From: Oasisia sp. SBJ-2009 | Lineage: Eukaryota; Annelida; Polychaeta; Sabellida; Siboglinidae | Assembly: GCA_964017155.1 (NCBI GenBank) | Contig: OZ024861.1 | Span: forward strand, 16,821,283 to 16,885,282 | DNA: 64,000 nucleotides | Direction: 5' to 3' | Shown: positions 45,541 to 59,335 of the stretch, one piece after another | How positions within the stretch are numbered: the first letter of the stretch is position 1 | Layout: each line of letters opens with the position of its first letter | Notes under the pieces: generated by a model | Database searches by the model: none | Seen by the model: the letters and a program-made list of their open reading frames with translations, nothing else | What the model was told of the DNA's origin: nothing | Program-made: the position numbers and the translations under genes

Positions 45541-47782
45541 CGTGGCGTCGCCGTTAACACGTTTTAGAGTTCCAGATCGCAGAGAGTAGATTGCCAACAC
45601 AATGAAGGGAACTTCTGTCGTTGAGTGTAGTAGTTTGAAGCTCAGCAGTACGAATGTTAAATTAGATACTGTCCAAACGTCTATTTGCCTAGGCATAGGT
45701 GGAAAGCTGCTTGAGACATTAAGACAACTCATCGAAGAGTGGTATGCACCATATACAGTGTACTGTGAATGAGCACACGAATATGAATATTCTGTTCGAT
45801 TTCCGACAAGAATTAGGAACTTGCGTAGAATGCAAGCTAACCTCAATTGCTCCTACGTTTGAAACTTCATTACAAGAGGCGCGGGTAGGGTAGTGTAGTG
45901 GTTTTAATACGCGCGGACGCAGCAGGCCTGATATATTTGGTCTAAAAATCAATGGAGAGAGTTTGATATTGTTGAATCTAATCGGTGTTATACGCCACGC
46001 ACATTGACTTGAATCGTGCATACAAAGAACCCGAATGTCGCACAGGCCGTCGTACCATAATACAACTGTAGTCCTATGTATGTACCTTATTGCGAAATAG
46101 GCTAGCGCAAGTAAAACATAGAAAGAACGAAGTAAAAGTGGAAAAAAGCGCCCCCCCCCCTCCAGTTTGCTTAGATCAAAGGCGTCGCCATCTTGTAATT
46201 TGACGTCGCCGGGAACGAAAATGGCGCGTCTGCCGTATTGTCGTGACGTCACGGTATTGTTGTGGCGCGTCTTCCGGTGTGCCGCCATTACTGTGCCGCG
46301 CAGCCGAATGCTGGCGACAGATGCCAGTTTCTTTAGGGTAATCTCGACCGCATCGCGGTGGGATTTGCGTCTTTGAAGCGTGGGGTGAAGGAATGTGGGC
46401 ATATGTAAGCATTGAGCATGCTGTTTTTTATTTTGTTGGACACCGTGCACATTGTAACGCTCTTTTATTGTTTTTTCTCAGGTGTCTGCGCCCGGTGAAG
46501 ATACAGCGACCCATGGCCGGAAACGTCTGGCAGCATTACTGACCGACCAGGCTCGATTATGTGAAGATTGGCGACGCGGAACAGTCATTCGACAGTGGGT
46601 GAAGCGTTGTTTTTATCAAGTTATTTTATTTATATAACACGTTGAGGTAGATGATAATGTAGGCCGATCACTGGGAGAATCAAATCAACGAGTGCATGAC
46701 ATCGATACATGTATCACAGCTAATGCGAGTGGACATTAGTTTTGATGTTGCAGTTCTCATAATCGAAACGTTTTACTCAGACGATTGATCCAGCTATTGT
46801 TCACGCTATATGATGTATTTCAAGACACGCAATGTCAAAATATGATGCAAAATAATGCACATGAAACGAAACTTGTGTAAGAGGCCGAGATTGCACCGCG
46901 GAAAGTATCTTAACATATATATGCATAAGCACCATTCGCGCGGCGAATGCCACACACATTATCGCATGTACACATACACCCACTCAATACAGTTGAGTAG
47001 ATGATTCTTTGACCGTCATGACACCAAGCACAACGCATTCATCTCGACTAGAAACAGCATACTTAGGAATCAGCATGCAAAGGCAACCTACACAAGTGCC
47101 TCTTTCTTTGCAATAGTATAACTCAAGAGTACGCATTTGACATGTCTTCTTTCAAAGACAAGTGTAGAGATCAGTCGATGTTTTGAGTCCCATATTTATT
47201 GCAGTCACACATATCTCGGCACGCAGATTTGTATCTAGGAAGTGACGGAGTTCGAATGCATATGTTGATACATTGCCTTGAAAACAATAGCATATGCTAC
47301 AGTGATCAGTGCCAACAGGCCAGCTCTTTGGCCATGTCATGAGCGCTATGCCGACAAACAGGTAACGCCAAAGGCTAGACATAACAGCGATGGCGAAGAG
47401 CCATACGAGAAAACAAAGGTTGTTCCAAACTACCCAGACAACTACGAAATTATATACTAGACATGCGTGGGGTTCATCACTACTCGCGCGTCGCATTCTC
47501 AGAGGGTCTGTGTCGCTCACACGTCGGTCTCAAATAGGAAGACCTGAAACCAAAGAGCAGACATGTCGCAAGTTCAATATGAAAACGAAACCACAAACCA
47601 GCTAACAGGCAATGGTCGCATCATATAATCATTGATGTTGAGCTAGCTACATACATTGTACGTCCTACAAAGCGTATTACACTACAGAGTAAATCTAGAC
47701 TGTATGCGAACGAACGTCTTTTATCGCATGGAATGGCATATAATGCTTCAGATACATCTTTGTGCAGCCTGCATATAGCCCT
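45541..47782. repeat. Array B unit 1
   Basis: Microgene ATG 46393, exon 2 46482-46637, open. Shares the CCATGGCCGG and TTGGACACC variants of array A unit 9. Confidence 0.95.
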
Positions 47783-50020
47783 CGTGGCGTAGCCGTTAAC
47801 ACGTTTTAGAGTTCCAGATCGCAGAGAGTAGATTGCCAACACAATGAAGGGAACTTCTGTCGTTGAGTGTAGTAGTTTGAAGATCAGCAGTACGAATGTT
47901 AAATTATATACTTTCCAAACGTCTATTTGCCTAGGCATAGGTGGAAAGCTGCTTGAGACATTGAGACAACTCATCGAAGAGTGGTATGCACCATATACAG
48001 TGTACTGTGAATGAGAACAAGAAGATGAATATTCTGTTCGATTTCTGACTAGAATTACGCACTTGCGTAGAATGCAAGCCAATCTCAATTGCTCCTACGT
48101 TTGAAACTTCATTACGAGAGGCGCGGGTAGGGTAGTGTAGTGGTTTTAATACGCGCGGACGCAGCAGGCCTGATATATTTGGTCTAAAAATCAATGGAGA
48201 GAGTTTGATATTGTTGAATCTAATCGGTGTTATACGCCACGCACATTGACTTGAATCGTGCATACAAAGAACCCGAATGTCGCACAGGCCGTCGTACCAT
48301 AATACAACTGTAGTCCTATGTGTGTACCTTATTGCGAAATAGGCTAGCGCAAGTAAAACATAGAAAGAACGAAGTAAACGTGGAAGAAAGCGCCCCCCCC
48401 CAGTTTGCTTAGATAAAAGGCGTCGCCATCTTGTAATTTGACGTCGCCGGGAACGAAAATGGCGCGTCTGCCGTATTGTCGTGACATCACGGTATTGTTG
48501 TGGCGCGTCTTCCGGTGTGCCGCCATTACTGTGCCGCGCAGCCGAATGCTGGCGACAGATGCCAGTTTCTTTAGGGTAATCTCGACCGCATCGCGGTGGG
48601 ATTTGCGTCTTTGAAGCGTGGGGTGAAGGAATGTGGGCATATGTAAGCATTGAGCATGCTGTTTTTTATTTTGTTGGACACCGTGCACATTGTAACGCTC
48701 TTTTATTATTTTTTCTCAGGTGTCTGCGCCCGGTGAAGATACAGCGACCCATGGCCGGAAACGTCTGGCAGCATTACTGACCGACCAGGCTCGATTATGT
48801 GAAGATTGGCGACGCGGAACAGTCATTCGACAGTGGGTGAAGCGTTGTTTTTATCAAGTTATTTTATTTATATAACATGTTGAGGTAGATGATAATGTAG
48901 GCCGATCACTGGGAGAATCAAATCAACGAGTGCATGACATCGATACATGTATCACAGCTAATGCGAGTGGACATTAGTTTTGATGTTGCAGTTCTCATAA
49001 TCGAAACGTTTTACTCAGACGATTGATCCAGCTATTGTTCACGCTATATGATGTATTTCAAGACACGCAATGTCAAAATATGATGCAAAATAATGCACAT
49101 GAAACGAAACTTGTGTAAGAGGCCGAGATTGCACCGCGGAAAGTATCTTAACATATATATGCATAAGCACCATTCGCGCGGCGAATGCCACACACATTAT
49201 CGCATGTACACATACACCCACTCAATACAGTTGAGTAGATGATTCTTTGACCGTCATGACACCATGCACAACGCATTCATCTCGACTAGAAACAGCATAC
49301 TTAGGAATCAGCATGCAAAGGCAACCTACACAAGTGCCTCTTTCTTTGCAATAGTGTAACTCAAGAGTACGCATTTGACATGTCTTCTTTCAAAGACAAG
49401 TGTAGAGATCAGTCGATGTTTTGAGTCCCATATTTATTGCAGTCACACATATCTCGGCACGCAGATTTGTATCTAGGAAGTGACGGAGTTCGAATGCATA
49501 TGTTGATACATTGCCTTGAAAACAATAGCATATGCTACAGTGATCAGTGCCAACAGGCCAGCTCTTTGGCCATGTCATGAGCGCTATGCCGACAAACAGG
49601 TAACGCCAAAGGCTAGACATAACAGCGATGGCGAAGAGCCATACGAGAAAACAAAGGTTGTCCCAAACTACGCAGACAACTACGAAATTATATACTAGAC
49701 ATGCGTGGGGTTCATCACTACTCGCGCGTCGCATACTGAGAGGGTCTGTGTCGCCCACCCGTCGGTCTCAAATAGGAAGACCTGAAACCAAAGAGCAGAC
49801 ATGTCGCAAGTTCAATATGAAAACGAAACCACAAACCAGCTAACAGGCAATGGTCGCATCATATAATCATTGATGTTGAGCTAGCTACATACATTGTACG
49901 TCCTACAAAGCGTATTACACTACAGAGTAAATCTAGACTGTATGCGAACGAACGTCTTTTATCGCGTGGAATGGCATATAATGCTTCAGATACATCTTTG
50001 TGCAGCCTGCATATAGCCCT
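47783..50020. repeat. Array B unit 2
   Basis: Microgene ATG 48631, exon 2 48720-48875, open. Its CRE is mutated to TGACATCA, a CpG-decay change at the motif centre. Confidence 0.95.
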
Positions 50021-52286
50021 CGTGGCGTAGCCGTTAACACGTTTTAGAGTTCCAGATCGCAGAGAGTAGATTGCCAACACAATGAAGGGAACTTCTGTCG
50101 TTGAGTGTAGTAGTTTGAAGATCAGCAGTACGAATGTTAAATTATATACTGTCCAAACGTCTATTTGCCTAGGCATAGGTGGAAAGCTGCTTGAGACATT
50201 GAGACAACTCAAGAGTGGTATGCACCATATACAGTGTACTGTGAATGAGAACAAGAAGATGAATATTCTGTTCGATTTCTGACTAGAATTACGCACTTGC
50301 GTAGAATGCAAGCCAATCTCAATTGCTCCTACGTTTGAAACTTCATCACGAGAGGCGCGGGTAGGGTAGTGTAGTGGTTTTAATACGCGCGGACGCAGCA
50401 GGCCTGATATATTTGGTCTAAAAATCAATGGAGAGAGTCTGACATTGTTAAATCTACTCGGTGTTATACGCCACGCACATTGACTTGCATCGTGCATAAA
50501 AAGTACCCGAATGTCGCACAGGCCGTCGTACCATAATACAACTGTAGTCCTCTGTGTGTACCTAATTGCGAAATAGGCTAGCGCAAGTAAAACATAGAAA
50601 GAACGAAGTAAAAGTGGAAGAAAGCGCCCCCCCCCCCCCCAGTTTGCTTAGATCAAAGGCGTCGCCAACTTGAAATTTGACGTCGCCGGGAACGAAAATG
50701 GCGCGTCTGCCGTACTGTCGTGACGTCACGGTATTGCTGTGGCGCGTCTTCCGGTTTGCCGCCATTACTGTGCCGCGCAGCCGAATGCTGGCGACAGATG
50801 CCAGTTTCTTTAGGGTAATCTCGACCGCATCGCGGTGGGATTTGCGTCTTTGAAGCGTGGGGTGAAGGAATGTGGGCGTATGTAACCATTGAGCATGCTG
50901 TTTTTTATTTTGTTAGACACCGTGCACATTGTAACGCTCTTTTATTGTTTTTTCTCATGTGTCTGCGCCCGGTGAAGATACAGTGACACATGGCCGAAAA
51001 CATCTGGCAGCATTACTGACCGACCAGGCCCGATGATGTGAAGATTGGCGACGCGGAACAGTCATTCGACAGTGGGTGAAGCGTTGTTTTTATCAAGTTA
51101 TTTTATTTATATAACATGTTGAGGTAGATGTTAATGTAGGCCGATCACTGGGAGAATCAAATCAACGAGTGCATGACATCGATACATGTATCACAGCTAA
51201 TGCGAGTGGACATTACTTCTGATGTTGCAGTTCTAATAATCGAAACGTTTTACTCAGACGATTGATCGAGCTATTTTTCACGCTATATGATGTATTTCAA
51301 GACACGCAATGTCAAAATATGATGCAAAATAATGCACATGAAATGAAATGAAACTTGTGTAAGAGGCTTGGTTTCTAAGGATATAGGCGTAATAGAAGTT
51401 AACTAGTTATTATTATTATTATATATGCATAAGCACCATTCGCGCGGCGAATGCCACACACATTATCGCATGTACACATACACCCACTCAATACAGTTGA
51501 GTAGATGATTCTTTGACCGTCATGACACCAAGCACAACGCATTCATCTCGACTGGAAACAGCATACTTAGGAATCAGCATGCCAAGGCAACCTACACAAG
51601 TGCCTCTTTCTTTGCAATAGTGTAACTCAAGGGTACGCATTTGATATGTCTTCCTTCAAAGACAAGTGTAGAGATCATTCGATGTTTTGAGACCCATATT
51701 TATTGCAGTCACACATATCTCGGCACGCAGATTTGTATCTAGGAAGTGACGGAGTTCGAATGCATATGTTGATACATTGCCTTGAAAACAACAGCATATG
51801 CTACAGTGATCAGTGCCAACAGGCCAGCTCTTTGGCCATGTCATGAGCGCTATGCCGACAAACAGGTAACGCCAAAGGCTAGACATAACAGCGAAGCCGA
51901 AGAGCCATACGAGAAAACAAAGGTTGTTCCAAACTACCCAGACAACTACGAAATTATATACTAGACATGCGTGGGGTTCATCACTACTCGCGCGTCGCAT
52001 TCTCAGAGGGTCTGTGTCGCTCACACGTCGGTCTCAAATAGGAATACCTGAAGCCAAAGAGCAGACATGTCGCAAGTTCAATATGAAAACGAAACCACAA
52101 ATCAACTAACAGGCAATGGTCGCATCATATAATCATTGATGTTGAGCTAGCTACACACATTGTACGTCCTACAAAGCGTATTACACTACAGATTAAATCT
52201 AGACAGGATGCGAACGAACGTCTATTATCGCATGGAATGGCATTTAATGCTTCAGATACATCTTTGCGCAGCCTGCATACAGCCCT
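50021..52286. repeat. Array B unit 3, most decayed unit
   Basis: Microgene ATG 50870; donor changed to GTAACC, acceptor CAG changed to CAT (about 50957), and an early TGA in exon 2. Also a 5-bp loss near 50211 and a foreign ~53-bp segment at 51368-51420. Confidence 0.95.
51368..51420. other. Replacement segment of unknown origin inside array B unit 3
   Basis: About 53 bp (TTGGTTTCTAAGGATATAGG, then AGTTAACTAG and a TTA run) replace the ~30 bp CGAGATCGCACC...CTTAACA found here in all other units. Only this unit carries it. No flanking target duplication is seen, so it looks like repair filler. Confidence 0.7.
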
Positions 52287-54908
52287 CGTGGCGTCGCCGT
52301 TAACACGTTTTAGAGTTCCAGATCGCAGAGAGTAGATTGCCAACACAATGAAAGGAATTGCTGTCGTTGAGTGTAGTAGTTTGAAGCTCAGCAGTACGAA
52401 TGTTAAATTTAGATACTGTCCAAACGTCTATTTGCCTAGGCATAGGTGGAAAGCTGCTTCAGACATTGAGTCAACTCATCGAAGAGTGGTATGCACCATA
52501 TACAGTGTACTGTGAATGAGAACACGAATATGAATATTCTGTTCGATTTCCGACAAGAATTAGGCACTTGCGTAGAATGCAAGCCAACCTCAATTGCTCC
52601 TACGTTTGAAACTTCATCACGAGAGGCGCGGGTAGGGTAGTGTAGTGGTTTTAATACGCGCGGACGCAGCAGGCGTGATATATTTGGTCTAAAAATCAAT
52701 GGAGAGATTCTGACATTGTTGAATCTAATCGGTGTTATACGCCACGCACATTGACTTGAATCGTGCATACAAAGTACCCGAATGTCGCACAGGCCGTCGT
52801 ACCATATTACAACTGTAGTCGTATGTGTGTACCTTATTGCGAAATAGACTAGCGCAAGTAAAAGAAGAAGAAGAAGAAGAATTTTTTTTATTTGACCATT
52901 ATTTAAAAACAATACACACATACACGTTATACATGTCATACATAAATAATCAGAACAATACAAACATAAAAAATTATAGCAAACATGGTAATAATGCGTA
53001 TAATTAACAATTACAACCTGGGGTCAGGAGACTCCTCTAAGACCAGGCTAGTCGCTATCGAGGAGCCACCTATCCGAAAATTTAACGTACATAATAGTTT
53101 CGTCATCTATAACAAATTCTTCCAGAAACAAACCAAAAAAATATCACCAAACATACATAATATGAAGATGCTTGTGTGCAGCTGACAAGATTATTGTATT
53201 TCAAGTAGAAAGGCTCCGTTTTTAAATATAAACACTTAATGAAGTTTTTAGTAAAACATAGAAAGAACGAAGTAAAAGAGGAAGAAAGCGCCCCCCCCCA
53301 GTTTGCTTAGAACAAAGGCGTCGCCATCTTGAAATTTGACGTCGCCGTGAACGAAAATGGCGCGTCAGCCGTATTGTCGTGACGTCACGGTATTGTCGTG
53401 GCGCGTCTTCCGGATTGCCGCCATTACTGTGCCGCGCAGCCGAATGCTGGCGATAGATGCCAGTTTCACTAGGGTAATCTCGACCGCATCGCGGTGGGAT
53501 TTGCGTTTTTGACGCCAGTGGGGTGAATGAATGTGGGCATATGTAAGCATTGAGCCTGTTTTTTTTATTTTGTTAGACACCGTGCACAGTGTAACGCTCT
53601 TTTATTGTTTTTTCTCAGGTGTCTGCGCCCGGTGAAAATACAGCGACACATGGCCGAAAACGTCTGGCAGAATTACTGATCGACCAGGCCCGATTATGTG
53701 AAGATTGGCGACGCGGAACAGTCATTCGACAGTGGGTGAACCGTTGTTTTTATCAAGTTATTTTATTTATATAACATGTTTAGGTAGATGATAATGTAGG
53801 CCGATCACTGGGAGAATCAAATCAACGAGTGCATGACATCGATACATGTATCACAGATAATGCGAGTGGACATTAGTTTTGATGTTGCAGTTCTCATAAT
53901 CGAAACGTTTTACTGAGACGATTGATCGAGCTATTTTTCACGCTATATGATGTATTTCAAGACACGCAATGTCAAAATATGATGCAAAATAATGCACAGA
54001 AACGAAACTTGTGTAAGAGGCCGAGATCGCACCGCGGAAAGTATCTTAAAACATATATGCATAAGCACCATTCGCGCGTCGAAAGCCACACACATTATCG
54101 CATGTACACATACACCCACTCAATAGATGATTCTTTGACCGTCATGACACCAAGCACAACGCATTCATCTCGACTGGAAACAGCATACTTAGGAATCAGC
54201 ATGCAAAAGCAACCTACACAAGTGCCTCTTTCTTTGCAATAGTGTAACTCAAGGGTATTCATTTCACATGTCTTCCTTCAAAGACAACTGTAGAGATCAG
54301 TCGATGTTTTGAGACCCATATTTATTGCAGTCACACATATCTCGGCACGCAGATTTGTATCTAGGAAGTGACGGAGTTCGAATGCATAAGTTGATACATT
54401 GCCTTGAAAACAATAGCATATGCTACAGTGATAAGTGCCAACAGGCCAGCTCTTTGGCCATGTCATGAGCGCTATGCCGACAAACAGGTAACGCCAAAGG
54501 CTAGACATAACAGCGATGGCGAAGAGCCATACGAGAAAACAAAGGTTGTCCCAAACTACGCAGACAACTACGAAATTATATACTAGACATGCGTGGGGTT
54601 CATCACTACTCGCGCGTCGCATTCTCAGAGGGTCTGTGTCGCTCACACGTCGGTCTCAAATAGGAAGACCTGAAACGAAAGAGCAGACATGTCGCAAGTT
54701 CAATATGAAAACGAAACCACAAAGCAGCTAACAGGCAATGGTCGCATCATAGAATCATTGATGTTGAGCTAGCTACACACATTATACGTCCTACAAAGCG
54801 TATTACACTACAGAGTAAATCTAGACAGTATGCGAACGAACGTCTTTTATCGCATGGAATGGCACATAATGCTTCAGATACATCTTTGCGCAGCCTGCAT
54901 ACAGCCCT
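52287..54908. repeat. Array B unit 4, lengthened by the same retroelement
   Basis: 2,622 bp. Microgene ATG 53531, exon 2 53619-53774, open, with E-N-T and A-E-L-L variants like array A unit 6, the other insertion-bearing lineage. Confidence 0.95.
52857..53256 (-). mobile_element. Same retroelement insertion, third copy
   Basis: Insert 52864-53249 (386 bp) flanked by AGTAAAA at 52857-52863 and 53250-53256, at the same unit position as 11794 and 14432. The GAA run next to the T-run lacks the GAAC break of the other copies. Confidence 0.85.
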
Positions 54909-56079
54909 CGTGGCGTAGCCGTTAACACGTTTTAGAGTTCCAGATCGCAGAGAGTAGATTGCCAACACAATGAAAGGAATTGCTGTCGTTGAGTGTAGTA
55001 GTTTAAAGCTCAGCAGTACGAATGTTAAATTAGATACTGTCCAAACGTCTATTTGCCTAGGCATAGGTGGAAAGCTGCTTCAGACATTGAGACAACTCAT
55101 CGAAGAGTGGTATGCACCATATACAGTGTACTGTGAATGAGAACACGAATATGAATATTCTGTTCGATTTCCGACAAGAATTAGGAACTTGCGTAGAATG
55201 CAAGCCAACCTCAATTGCTCCTACGTTTGAAACTTCATTACGAGAGGCGCGGGTAGGGTAGTGTAGTGGTTTTAATACGCGCGGACGCAGCAGGCCTGAT
55301 ATATTTGGTCTAAAAATCAATGGAGAGAGTTTGATATTGTTGAATCTAATCGGTGTTATACGCCATGCACATTGACTTGCATCTTGCATAAAAAGTATCC
55401 GAATGTCGCACAGGCCGTCGTCCCATAATACAACTGTAGTCCTATGTGTGTACCTTATTGCGAAATAGGCTAGCGCAAGTAAAACATAGAAAGAACGAAG
55501 TAAAAATGGAAGAAGGCGCCCCCCCCCCCAGTTTGCTTAGATCAAAGGCATCGCCATCTTGAAATTTGACGTCGCCGGGAACGAAAATGGCGCGTCTGTC
55601 GTATTGTCGTGATGTCACGGTATTGTTGTGGCGCGTCTTCCGGTTTGCCGCCATTACTGTGCCGCGCAGCCGAATGCTGGCGACAGATGCCAGGTTCTTT
55701 AGGGTAATCTCGACCGCATCGCGGTGGGATTTGCGTCTTTGACGCCAGTGGGGTGAAGGAATGTGGGCATATGTAAGCATTGAGCCTGCTGTTTTCAATT
55801 TTGTTAGACACCGTGCACATTGTAACGCTCTGTTATTGTTTTTTCTCAGATGTCTGCGCCCGGTGAAGACCCAACGACACATGGCCGAAAACGTCTGGCA
55901 GCATTGCTGACCGACCAGGCCCGATTATGTGAAGATTGTCGACGCGGAACAGTCATTCGACAGTGGGTGAAGCGTTGTTTTTATCAAGTTATTTTATTTA
56001 TATAACATGTTGAGGTAGATGTTAATGTAGGCCGATCACTGGGAGAATCAAATCAACGAGTGCATGACATCGATACATA
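54909..56079. repeat. Array B truncated terminal unit
   Basis: Microgene ATG 55761, exon 2 55850-56005 starting with ATG, open. From about 55410 it is the duplicate of array A unit 13 (TGATGTCA, TTTTCAATTTTG, CAGATGTCTG shared); before that point it differs, marking the left edge of the segmental duplication. Confidence 0.95.
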
Positions 56080-58471
56080 AGCGTTGTGTGTGTGTTACAT
56101 TCGCGTGGATTGTTCTTACGCATATTAATGTTAAGATACATCCAGCGGGGTAACATTGGCCTCTTATTCAAGTTGCTTTTCATGTGCCTTATTTTAGCAT
56201 CATATTGTGACATTACTTACTTTGAAATAGTACTCTTAATGTATCCAAATTGTCCACATGCAAAAGAAGCTCGCCCGCAATGTTATGATGTTATGTTGCA
56301 TTTGTTATTGGAATAGTTGGCTGCTTTACGCTGTATCCATCCATTTGACATCTTAGTACAAGTACGAGGAAAGTATTCGAACTCTAAACCGTCTTCATTA
56401 TATCCGTTTTGATCAATTGTGTAGCGTGAAAGCTAGCCAGACCAAGAGTCTACCTGAAACGATTTAATTGTTTTCTCGCATGTGTGAGAAGTGTACCATT
56501 ACAACGAATGTCCGCTCGCAGTATTTTATCATACACACCTATCTGTTGCATGCTATCTTTGATTCTCCCGGTGAGCAGCTTACCTTATCAACTACATCAC
56601 CACGATATAATGCACGAAGTGGCTGTACTCGATATAAAGCGAGGCTTCCCTCACTGTCAAGTGGTTGTCCCCGCGTCGCCAGTCTTCCCATCGTTGGGTC
56701 TGATCGGTCAGTGATGCTGCCAGAAGTCGGCAACCATGGACACCAGTTCACCAGGCGAAGACACCTGAAACAAAAACAATAAATAGAGCGTTACAATATG
56801 TACGGCAACTAAATACGTTAAAACCAGTTCCCCCAGTTTGTACACATCCTCGCATTATATCACCCCACTGGTGTCAAAGGCATGAACACTGATGACACTG
56901 TTTGAGGTAAGACAACGTTGAAGGTTATTCAATGTCTATGTTGTGTCACTCATTGGAGTGGCATGGATTATGCAACGATATGTCGTACTATTTTGGATAA
57001 TTTGGGTAAAATGCCAATAACATAAAACATATTTTGCATGTCTGCATCTCCAGTCATTACATTTATAAAACTATTCCCTGCCAAATCTGACTACCATAAA
57101 CTGGTGTGGAGAGAGAGAGCTAGTTTATGTACATATAATTGGTAACTTAAAGGTTACCAATCATTTCGTTTTGCCCATCGCCAATCCTTTTCTTTCATGT
57201 CCCGTCGCGTTTTATATAATTAGGTGAAGTAATAAGCGCAGTTTGCTTAATAAAAGAACTATTAATTCTTTTTTTAATCGTATAAAAAAACAATCAGCGT
57301 TACACCGGGTAGCAGACCAAAGCCGATCACGTTGGCAACAGCTGGCGCCATTTGTTTGAACTGGGCGGTCACGTGCAGAATCCGAGATCAGGCTTCCAGG
57401 CACACATCAACGCCAACCACGTGGTTTGGTAGTGGCGCTTTCGAAGACGAAGCCGAAGTCGAAGGTATGTATAGTTTTGCCGTTGGCACCATAAACGCAT
57501 ATGGCAACTAGCAATGTATTAATCACGCGAATGAACTAATAATAGTAACTATGAGTACGACTGTATCAGAGCATTTCGCAATCGCTGCGTTTACATGTGA
57601 TGCCTGATGTGATGAGAACCGACACTGACGAGGCAGTGGGCGCCCCGAGGCAGTGCAAGTGTCAGTGACGCTGTAACTCGAAACAGAAAAGCCAGTAGCA
57701 GCGGACGTCATATTAATTTGATATATACATAGGTATATATTGCCCATGACTGTGCTAGATAGCGAACAAAAAAGGATTTACTGTGAAAGAATGTGTCAGT
57801 GCCATAGTAAAGAACGTCAAGATACACGATACGTAAAATTGGTGTACCGTGACCGTGTGGCAATTATGGACTGCGCACTGCAACGAACTTGGCTCTCCTT
57901 AAGGGAGGGAGCAATACTGTTTCACATCATAACAGCATGTCAAACACACACTACATTGAATATTAAGTTATGATGGTTGTAAATATTATAAAATATGTAA
58001 CACGTTTTATTTGTAAGTTTTACATCGTAGTATGCAAATGAATTAAAATGTCCTTTGCTTTGACTAGTAGGTCTAGGGATATACCTAATTACCTACGGCT
58101 ATGACTGTGCGATGTATCATTTTTCTTTTCGACAGACACCGTCCAGCTATCATTGTATTAGTAAACAATTGGCTTATGTTATATTGAATACAGTTATCAT
58201 AGGCATGGCATACCGAAGAGCCCCCACATGGGAACGACAATCACAGTTGGTAACAAGTGCCATAGTAGGGGCTTACTTACGAAGTTGATTAGCCATACTT
58301 GTACATATACCAACAAAAAGGCTGGCGTACTCGATCCTCCACGATTGCATTTGACAAAATCATGTCACGTCTACGGTGACAATGTCATATTCATTGCATC
58401 ACGCATTTACTGGGTTAAATATGCATGCTTGTCCTCTGTTTATTTGTGGCAATATTATGAATAAACTGTAT
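56080..58471. other. Spacer, duplicate of 28865-31262
   Basis: No recognised gene. Contains the E-box block (CACGTG at 57370-57375 and 57418-57423) and a small unidentified frame at 57746-57973. Confidence 0.6.
57746..57973 (+). CDS. Small open frame of unknown status, 75 codons
   Basis: Reads M-T-V-L-D-S-E-Q-K-R-I-Y-C-E-R, then C-Q-C-H-S-K-E-R-Q and Y-V-K-L-V-Y-R-D-R-V, with a hydrophobic end. In the left duplicate an extra base in the A-run (near 30565) shifts the frame to an early stop, so only this copy is open over the full length. No domain recognised; chance is the leading explanation. Confidence 0.12.
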   Translation: MTVLDSEQKRIYCERMCQCHSKERQDTRYVKLVYRDRVAIMDCALQRTWLSLREGAILFHIITACQTHTTLNIKL

Positions 58472-59335
58472 GTCGTCCGTCCGTCCGTCCGTCCGTCCGT
58501 CCGTCCGTCCGTCCGTCCGTCCGTCCGTCCGTCCGTCCGTCCGTCCGTCCGTCCGTCCGTCCGTCCGTCCGTCCGTCCGTCCGTCCGTCCGTCCGTCCGT
58601 CCGTCCGTCCGTCCGTCCGTCCGTCCGTCCGTCCGTCCGTCCGTCCGTCCGTCCGTCCGTCCGTCCGTCCGTCCGTCCGTCCGTCCGTCCGTCCGTCCGT
58701 CCGTCCGTCCGTCCGTCCGTCCGTCCGTCCGTCCGTCCGTCCGTCCGTCCGTCCGTCCGTCCGTCCGTCCGTCCGTCCGTCCGTCCGTCCGTCCGTCCGT
58801 CCGTCCGTCCGTCCGTCCGTCCGTCCGTCCGTCCGTCCGTCCGTCCGTCCGTCCGTCCGTCCGTCCGTCCGTCCGTCCGTCCGTCCGTCCGTCCGTCCGT
58901 CCGTCCGTCCGTCCGTCCGTCCGTCCGTCCGTCCGTCCGTCCGTCCGTCCGTCCGTCCGTCCGTCCGTCCGTCCGTCCGTCCGTCCGTCCGTCCGTCCGT
59001 CCGTGCGTCCGTGCGTCCGTGCGTCCGTGCGTCCGTGCGTCCGTGCGTCCGTGCGTCCGTGCGTCCGTGCGTCCGTGCGTCCGTGCGTCCGTGCGTCCGT
59101 GCGTCCGTGCGTCCGTGCGTGCGTGCGTGCGTGCGTCCGTGCGTCCGTGCGTCCGTGCGTCCGTGCGTGCGTGCGTGCGTCCGTGCGTGCGTGCGTCCGT
59201 CCGTCCGCCCGCCCGCCCGCCCGCCCGCCCGCCCGCCCGCCCGCCCGCCCGCCCGCCCGCCCGCCCGCCCGCCCGCCCGCCCGCCCGCCCGCCCGCCCGC
59301 CCGCCCGCCCGCCCGCCCGCCCGCCCGCCCGCCCG
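58472..59335. repeat. Compound CGTC-family microsatellite, copy 2
   Basis: A ~530-bp CGTC run, then CGTGCGTC octamers (about 59003-59204), then a CCCG/CCGC run (about 59206-59334). It lacks the CGGTC and TTCCG blocks of copy 1 and has the CCCG block that copy 1 lacks, so internal evolution after duplication was fast. Confidence 0.98.

Larger units (their letters stand above)
45295..56079. repeat. Tandem array B of the same ~2.24-kb unit
   Basis: Begins in mid-unit at GGAAGGCCTGAAACG (unit text GGAAGACCTGAAACG) and ends at the same internal point as array A (after GACATCGATACAT). Unit starts are 45541, 47783, 50021, 52287 and 54909. Same orientation as array A. Confidence 0.97.
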
